Position numbers and translations under genes: made by a program
Shown: positions 57,620 to 64,000 of the stretch, in pieces
How the letters are laid out: each line of letters starts with the position of its first letter
How positions within the stretch are numbered: position 1 is the stretch's first letter
Notes under the pieces: model-generated
The model's database searches: none
What the model saw: the letters and a program-made list of their open reading frames with translations, nothing else
What the model was told of the DNA's origin: nothing
From: Nannochloropsis salina CCMP1776
Lineage: Eukaryota > Sar > Eustigmatophyceae > Eustigmatales > Monodopsidaceae
Assembly: GCA_004565275.1 (NCBI GenBank)
Contig: SDOX01000006.1
Span: 930,001 to 994,000, forward strand
Direction of reading: 5' to 3'
DNA: 64,000 nt

Positions 57620-59640
57620 CTAGATCTGCGCCGCGAAGACTCCCTCCTCACCACCTTCCCCGTCACTTCCGTCCCTTTCACATCGCGAAGCCGCCGCGGC
57701 TGGAAGGAAAGCATGGCGGACAGAGCCACCTGAGGCGCCTGTCAGGGACGAGGACAACTCCCTGTCCCTGGCAGAGTGCTCGTCCGCCTCCTCCTTGGAC
57801 AAGATCAGGGAGAACCGCCGAGTCAAGGGCTGCTCATCAAAAAGCATGTGAGGCTGGTAATGGGCCGAATGGTCGAGTCCCGAGCCGCTGCCGCCTTTGG
57901 GTCCTTTGCCCGATGGAGCTGGGGGCGACAGCCGCAAACGGCTTCTCTCGTCAATCGTCTGCAGTCGCCGGCTTTCCTGTGCTTCCTCCTCCTCCTTTCC
58001 TCCCCTTTTCATCCCAAGCAGCCGCCCCGGGAGGTAGTCCATGAACTCCCCTGTGGTGAGAAAGAAGGTGGCGCTCATGCCCACCCCGAAAAGGATCCCG
58101 TTGGGGATGGAGAAGGTGAAGGGCATCATCATGGACGTCAGAAAGGCCGGAATGGCTTGAGACATGTCTGCCCAGTCGATGTGCTGACTCTCCCCTATCA
58201 TCATCGCCCCCACAAGGATCAGGATGGGCGCGGTGGCCGCCGTGGGTACTTTCCCGAAAAGTGGCGCGAAAAACAAGGAGAGAAGGAAGAGCAAACCAAC
58301 TACCACTGCCGTCAAGCCTGTCTTTCCTCCCTCCCTAATCCCAGCCGCAGACTCGACGTGGATGATGATGGGAGAGCACCCCGCCATGGCAGCGACCATG
58401 GTGCCCAAGGCGGGCCCGAGAAAAGCCCAGATACTTCCGGGTATGTGTCCGTCTTCCTCCATGATCCCTGCGAGGGAGGAAAGGCCGAACATCACGCCTG
58501 AGATGTCGAAAATGCCGACGAAGAGGAAGGCCAAGACAGGAGGTAGCATGTCCAAAGAAAGGGAGGAGGGCCGGACGTCGATGTTTCGCGTGGCTCCATA
58601 CTGCAGGTGGGGGACAGAAAGCACGCGGGACGGCCCATCCTGATCGACGCACCACACAATGAGGGTGATGAGCACGATGCTCGCCAGGACACCGCCTTTG
58701 ATTTGGTGGAAGAGCATCGAGCCTGGGGGGGGTACAGGGGGCGGGCGCGATCGAGCGAGGGGTCCGACGGCGTGGGGGCGTGAGGCGTGGTCAGGTGGGT
58801 GCCCCAATTTGGGGGAAATGCCTGCTCCCCCGTCCGCGGACGTCCGACTCGTATCCTTTTCTTAACCTACCTGTCACAATCAAACCGAAGAGCGCCAGCC
58901 AAATGTGATAGTCCGAGAGGTCCCCTAGCGTCACAAGGGTGTCCTCATTCGGCACGACCAGGCCGATGGACACCATCCCGATCAAGGCGATCAGAAGCCC
59001 CATGCCCACCACCGTGGCCAGCTTCACGGCCCGGGGAATTACCCGCATGATCACGGTCGAAAGCTGTGCCAAGGCACACAGTGCCAGGGCGGCGCCAGAC
59101 AAAAAGCAGGCCGTCATGGCTTGCGGGCGTGAGAGGACACCGGCAAGGACGAGTCCATAGGAAAGGTAAGCGCTCAGGCCCGTACCCGGAGCCAACCCGA
59201 AAGGCAGGTTTCCAAATATCCCACAAACAAGACTCGCAAGTCCAGCGCCCACAGCAGTGGCAATCACAACATCAGATTTGGGGTAGCCAATCTGTGCATT
59301 ACCATCAGATGTGTGCGCACGCGAAAGGGGGGAAGCGTGAAAGAGACACAAATTCGTGGGTGTACTTGTGTGTGTTCCACAGCTTGGTCGTGATAATGCA
59401 ACTATCATCTTCAAGTAAAAATGAGTAGGCCTGCATACCAAAAAGGAGTGCCATCCGGTCTGCCTGTCGACCTCCCCGACATACCTGGGCCAAGATTTGT
59501 GGATTCACGAGCAGAATATAACTCATGGTCAAAAATGTCGTGATGCCGGCCCGGATCTCTGTTGCTACACTAGACTGCCGTTTGTCGATCTCAAAAAATT
59601 CGCAAAGGGCGCCATGAAGCCGACCCTTCCTTGACCCCAT
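57620..59640 (-). CDS. AzgA-type purine permease (NCS2/xanthine-uracil superfamily)
   Basis: Exons 59640-59485, 59291-58871 and 58722-57620 join in phase to 559 residues. The start MGSRKGRLHGALCEFFEIDK and TEIRAGITTFLTMSYILLVN, with NPQILAQ continuing across the intron to IGYPKSDVV, is diagnostic of AzgA. LPFGLAPGTGLSAYLSYGLV replaces the usual GMGLNAY by GTGLSAY. FLFVGIFDISGVMFGLSSLA and VESAAGIREGGKTGLTAVVV are the other core motifs. Twelve or more membrane segments are visible. A 120-residue polar C-terminal tail is unusual and may be regulatory. The protein imports adenine, guanine or hypoxanthine with protons across the plasma membrane. It is divergent from the PH-domain gene. Confidence 0.93.
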
Positions 59641-60241
59641 CACAAGCTGTCAAATTTATCGACTAAGCAAGTCGAGGTGAAGGAACTACCGCCCGCTGTC
59701 CGACCAGGCTACGGATGTTTCAAACCGCGCCTCAAATCCCTGTAAGGTGATATATTATTCCAGTACAGAGTGATTCGATGTTTGTGACCTGCGGAAGATG
59801 GCAGATTTTTTGGCAATCCGGGGCCTCCGGGGCAAGACGAGCGGGTCTCTGGGAGGAGGCTCGCCGCCTGTCGTTCTCTCAGGCGACCGTTACGAACCGT
59901 TACCTATCATTCGTCGTTGGACCCTTCTTTTACACGTTGCGTTGTGTCGACGGAGACACGAAAGCAGACGTTTCCCATCTATTGATTATAATGAGAAACC
60001 AAGAATCCAATTCGGAGTCCTTCATCCTGCTAGTTTGCATCGTTTGAATGCCTGATGACTGTTCTTTGTCTCGCCGAAAGAAGCCAAAATGGCAGGTCCA
60101 AACTCTCTTGTTCTCTTATAACTTCAGGACATATAGGCTTCTGATTGGGTAAAAAGGGTCCGTCGCACTTGATTCTGAGAAGTTGTCTTGAACGCTATCA
60201 CCGAGATCAAAAGGGGTGTGTTTGCCTACTTTAATGCGGCG
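59641..60241. promoter_or_regulatory. Divergent AzgA/PH-protein upstream region
   Basis: About 600 bp between divergent starts. A short plus-strand frame near 59778-60047 has no domain. Promoter role inferred. Confidence 0.4.
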
Positions 60242-63200
60242 ATGCAGCAGTCGGCTCCAACTCGTGAGCTTTCAGCCAATGCGCATCCAGTTCGGCCGAC
60301 TGCAGCGTCCTCACCTAACCTCGAAAAGGAATGGCGGCAATGTATTGGACAAAATCATCACCTAATGCAGCTCCAGGAGCAGCAAAGCGGAAGCCCTGCC
60401 AAAATGCAAGAGGTTCGTTAATAGCGCAGACGCAAACCTACCACTTTTGTTCCATCCCCTTTCGGATACAATAGCCTGCTTCGTCTACCACGTCAAACCC
60501 TCTTTGACCATAATTTTTCAAATAGTCTCCAATATGCAGGGATCCTACGCATATCCATCAAAGACTCGTCGCCGAGATGGAGCGACACAACCAGGCCATG
60601 TCTCGTATTTACGCGAGCCAGTCCGCGAGCGCGAGGACTGACAGGCAGCAAGGGACTGAGGGAACAGGCATATTGTCCCCATGTTGGGCCAATGACCCTA
60701 GCAAGTTGCCTCTTCCGATCCCGGACGAGGACGAGGGGGGTTTGGCAGAGGTTTGCGAGAGGCTAGAGCACCTAGACTCGGGGGAGGACTGGGTTGCCGG
60801 GGTAGAGGATGGAGTGTCCCCCCGAGGCATGTATGCGACTTGTACTACATTCGGATCCCCACTTCAGGAGCTGGAGAATAAGGCGTACAACAGCTCATCC
60901 GAGGACGATCAAGTGGTGGACTTCTCCGAATTGGAGCGCCTAGAAAAATCCATTTTTGTAAAGGCGGCCTTACAGCTTCTTCTGGACAAAATCGGCGCGG
61001 CCGGTTGCGGAGCCAGCAATATAGCCAATGTGGAGAACACTAGCGTGGGGTTCGGGAATAATTCCGGTGGTGGTACGCCGGTATCGGGCAGGCCGGCGCG
61101 GACTTCCTTGTCGATGGCAGCTGCTGATGATGCCCTGCCGACCACTCTGCTGCCCTTCTCCCCGTCATTTCCGGTGCTCAAAGCAGGGCTCTTACGCAAA
61201 GCCAACCATCATGCTATGGGCGCGATCTGGAACAATAAGCTAGTGGAGGTGCATAAGGGACTATTCGTCTACGAGGGCGATGAGAAAAGTCCCAAGGGTC
61301 GGCGCAGGAAATCGCTGCCCCTCCACGCCTCGATCTGTACCTGCCAACCCGCCACCTCCAAGAACACAGTTTTTGAGCTCGCTCTTAAGAAAGGGGCAAA
61401 GAGGCTATGGATGTGCTCGAATGAGGACGAAAGAAACGACTGGGTGCACGTCATCAACAGCGCCATGATAGTGCTCCCGGCCCAGGGAGGAAAAGGCACC
61501 GGCGGGTCAATCGGAGGGGCACAAGCCATCGATCCAAGCTCTCCGCATGCCTCGGACATGCTGCACTACAGGGATATGCGGTTGGCGATGGAAATGGCGG
61601 ACGATCGGGACAACTACCTGCGTGCAGTCGCGATCCTTCTTGAGAATGGAGAGCTCTGTGTTCCTTTCCCTTGGATTCGGAGGCAAATCTTCCCCTCCCA
61701 ACCCGAGCAGGCCACAACGAATGCAATATCTTCCTTCCTTCCATTTTATTTGAAACACGCCCGTAAAAGGGCGCGTCAAGCCCAACAACACAACCACGGC
61801 GTAGCGTGTGTTGCGAGTCCTCACTCTCAGTCGCAGCAAGCCTCGGGTAGTAATGGGGGCGAGCTGACGCAGCTGTGGAAGGACATGATGCGGGACAAAG
61901 TTTGCATCAATGGGCAGATTATTCACGGAGAATACGGGCCGGAGGCAATCCTTGGAGCTCTGGCTCGTGTGTTGACGACTCTCGCCCTGCAAGCCAAGGC
62001 GCACGAGGAGACATCCAAGTCCCTCGGTTTAGAGGCCGCCACGCCGTCGACCTCGGGCAGCGCCCGCGCCGACAAAAAGCAGCCCGACCAACATCGCCTA
62101 TCTTCGTCGGTCTCGCAGCTGGCACTGGCTCGATTTTCCTCCTCGTCCCTCGGGTCACTCAACGAGGTACAGATCGTAGCGCACACCATGGAGATCCTCC
62201 TGGCCTGCAACCGGACACAAAGTGGAGGTGACACATACTACTGCGTCGAGTATCTTTTCCGTAATCCCAATCTAGCGGTAGTTTGTCCGTACTCGTCGCA
62301 CGCGGAGCCTTTGCAGATCTCCCTCGAGCTGGTGGAGGAGGACAGTGTGCACCGCGTCGTCTCGCCCTGCCGGACCAAACCGCCGCCAAACCCGACGGAG
62401 TTCAGCTTCGGTGCTGGCGCCCAATCCCCTGTCCCCTGGAGGATTAGCGGGGTGTCGAGGCCCGCTTCCGTTTCCTCCACTTCAGAGTCTTGCCCGCGGG
62501 CGGATTCGCTGCCGGCCATTTTTTTCCAAGAGGGACACCAGTCCTCACGGTCTGCCCCAGACAGCGAGCAATTGCCGCATCCAGACATCACAGGTGCCAC
62601 CCCTCACGGTCCCCGCGCACCATTGTCGGCTCCAGCGGCGGGCGGTCGATTTCCATACCAGGGACATTTCTACGACTTCGAATCATCGACAAGTTCCTCG
62701 CTTGCCGAAAACATTCGGCTTTCGTCGGTCACGGGCCGATACCAGTCGAGGCATGAGGCCAAGAATCTCAAGGCCGAGGGCAACGACCTTGCATCGACAA
62801 GCGAGGATACAGGAACGCCACGAAGCAGACGCGCCCTAAGGCGTCCTGTCATCCTTGTGAAGATACAGGCGAACACCGCCTACAAGGTCTGCCCTCTGGA
62901 TCCACAGGATGGAGACGACAGCGACATCTGGAGTTTGGTGTCCGCACGTTTCGAGCAACATTTTATCGTCTCTGGAGCAGGATTGTCGAAAAGTGACGAG
63001 TTTATCCGTCTCAAAACCATGACTGTGAATCACCGCCCCACATCAGTGGAGGGAGGGGGAGAGGGAGAAGGAGAGGACTCTGAGCATGCGTTTTCCCAAG
63101 AAGACCCATCACGGCCCCTATCGGCACCCAGGCAGCTTTCTGGAAATGTGGGGTCACAGCCGCCGTTGACTTCTAGCGGCAAGACGTCGGGGCTGCCATT

Positions 63201-63276
63201 CGTCACGCTTGCAAGCAGGCAGCAGCCAGAGCGGCAGATGGTAGGCAAGGAAGCGCCACCGGACGGCGCGACGTAG
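60242..63276 (+). CDS. Large PH-domain protein of unknown function
   Basis: Model with exons 60242-60412 and 60526-63276 joined at phase 0, about 973 residues. If exon 1 is wrong, translation may start at 60577. A pleckstrin-homology domain lies at about 272-373: FPVLKAGLLRKANHHAMGAI, KLVEVHKGLFVYEGDE, NTVFELALKKGAKRLWMCSN and the closing Trp helix DERNDWVHVINSAM. The rest lacks a recognised domain. It includes a helical block (LTQLWKDMMRDKVCINGQII and EAILGALARVLTTLALQAK), TYYCVEYLFRNPNLAVVCPY, long Ser/Pro-rich linkers and a near-C-terminal block RRPVILVKIQANTAYKVCPL with SARFEQHFIV. PH domains bind phosphoinositides, so a membrane or trafficking adaptor is likely, by inference. Confidence 0.8.
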
Positions 63277-63691
63277 CAAAATTTGTGTAATTTGCATTTT
63301 TAATTTATGTCCGGTCCCTTACATCTCAAGATAAGACACGCGAGGTACGGATCATTGTATTTATCTTTCCTGAAGAGCAGATTAAAGGTCGATTGCATGA
63401 TTGCATGGAAATTATGATGGTCTGATTCAACGGGCGCAGCAGCGCCGATTTCTCCAAATTGGAAATTTCTTTCTTCCCTTTGTGACCTTGAGTCATTTCT
63501 GATGTCCCCCATTCCTTTCCAGATGAAAAGTGTGGTCCTTGATACATTTCTAGACAATTTAACCAACGCATCGACATCGCGCCGATTCCCGTGAGGTCAT
63601 ACACTTACACGTCTTTCAGCCTGCTGTGAGGCGAAAATTTTTCAAACCATCCCTTTCCCTACTTTATTTTCGCTACATACTTCTCTCTTTT
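63277..63691. other. Convergent spacer PH-protein/YeeE-like gene
   Basis: About 415 bp, AT-rich, with the 3' ends of two facing genes. No feature recognised. Confidence 0.4.
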
Positions 63692-64000
63692 TCATTCTTT
63701 TTTACCAGCATCCTCTTTCCGGCGTGTCAGCACCCTCTCCAGCGCCTCCTCCAGCAGGTAGCCCCCCACGTACATGGGCCAGAAGAGCAGAGCCACCTTC
63801 CGATGGCCCTGAGCAAGCAGGACTAGGGCGGGCCCCGGACAGATACCAGTGATGCCCCAGCCCGCTCCGAAGATCGCCTCGCCCACAAGCAGGCGCCAAT
63901 CCACCTTCTCCGATTGGCTGGTAGCCAGCGGCCCTTTTCCCGGAGTGTAGATCTTGACGGTGGGGTCGCCGTAGGCGACGGCTTGGTGAGAGAGAATGTA
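63692..64000 (-). CDS. YeeE/YedE (DUF395) family membrane transporter, 3' part only
   Basis: A minus-strand frame open to the window edge and ending at 63692, giving the C-terminal 102 residues. LLVGEAIFGAGWGITGICPG, PALVLLAQGHRKVALLFWPM and YVGGYLLEEALERVL are the second YeeE/YedE repeat, including the Cys of GICPGPAL that is used in thiosulfate transport by bacterial YeeE. The tail RRKEDAGKKE is basic. The first half and the start lie outside the window. It probably carries a sulfur compound across a membrane; the location is unknown. Confidence 0.82.
   Translation of the reverse strand, partial: YILSHQAVAYGDPTVKIYTPGKGPLATSQSEKVDWRLLVGEAIFGAGWGITGICPGPALVLLAQGHRKVALLFWPMYVGGYLLEEALERVLTRRKEDAGKKE

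Overview
The window reads as nuclear DNA of a photosynthetic stramenopile alga. It holds about 33 protein genes, small GT-AG introns and very short spacers. It encodes a chlorophyll-binding light-harvesting protein. At least five proteins (the LHC, a BASS-type transporter, a pseudouridine synthase, a glutaredoxin and an unknown protein) begin with a signal peptide whose end carries a Phe in an AxAF/xGF-like setting (AAAFIP, TYGFRS, GGFVF, AGFCKP, ACAFVRP). That is the bipartite targeting signal of complex red-lineage plastids. Together with a betaine-lipid-type methyltransferase and the compact layout, this best fits a eustigmatophyte such as Nannochloropsis/Microchloropsis. The genus is an inference. 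I saw no rRNA, tRNA, transposon, retroelement or viral element.

Layout: 0.5-12 kb holds an amino-acid transporter (+), an mTERF protein with a possible N-terminal extension (-), LSM6 (-), RNA polymerase I subunit RPA12 (+), a GMC oxidoreductase (+) and a DUSP22-like phosphatase (-). 12-23 kb holds a RecQ helicase (+), methionine aminopeptidase 2 (-), katanin p60 (+), dephospho-CoA kinase (+), a DEDDy exonuclease (-) and SF3B5 (+). 23-32 kb holds a mitochondrial uS5-type ribosomal protein with a long array of RRM-like units (-), an LHC (+), a plastid RluA-type pseudouridine synthase (-) and SAR1 (+). 32-45 kb holds an ApaH-like phosphatase (-), a BASS transporter (+), an RWDD1/Gir2 homologue (-), a plastid-targeted Grx2-type glutaredoxin (+), an unknown plastid protein (-), oligopeptidase B (+) and a second RluA enzyme (-). 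46-64 kb holds an unknown coiled-coil protein (+), an mRNA cap guanine-N7 methyltransferase (-), a nitroreductase-like protein (+), a BtaB-like methyltransferase (-), a nucleoside hydrolase (+), PFK-2/FBPase-2 (+), an AzgA-type purine permease (-), a PH-domain protein (+) and a partial YeeE/YedE transporter (-).

The genes are mostly unrelated housekeeping functions, so there is no pathway cluster. The striking feature is the arrangement. Strand alternates at 27 of 32 neighbouring pairs, giving divergent pairs that share 0.25-1 kb upstream regions and convergent pairs whose stop codons can be only 112-220 bp apart. I rebuilt 33 introns from open frames and splice sites (71-342 nt, all GT-AG). 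Two genes show frame jumps at homopolymer runs (near 25830 and 34242) that look like assembly errors or unrecognised introns.

The most interesting candidates are the RRM-array/uS5m fusion, the cap methyltransferase with a possible SPOC-like N-terminus, the stand-alone BtaB-like enzyme, the LHC stop codon split by an intron, and a perfect 14-bp inverted repeat inside a SAR1 intron.
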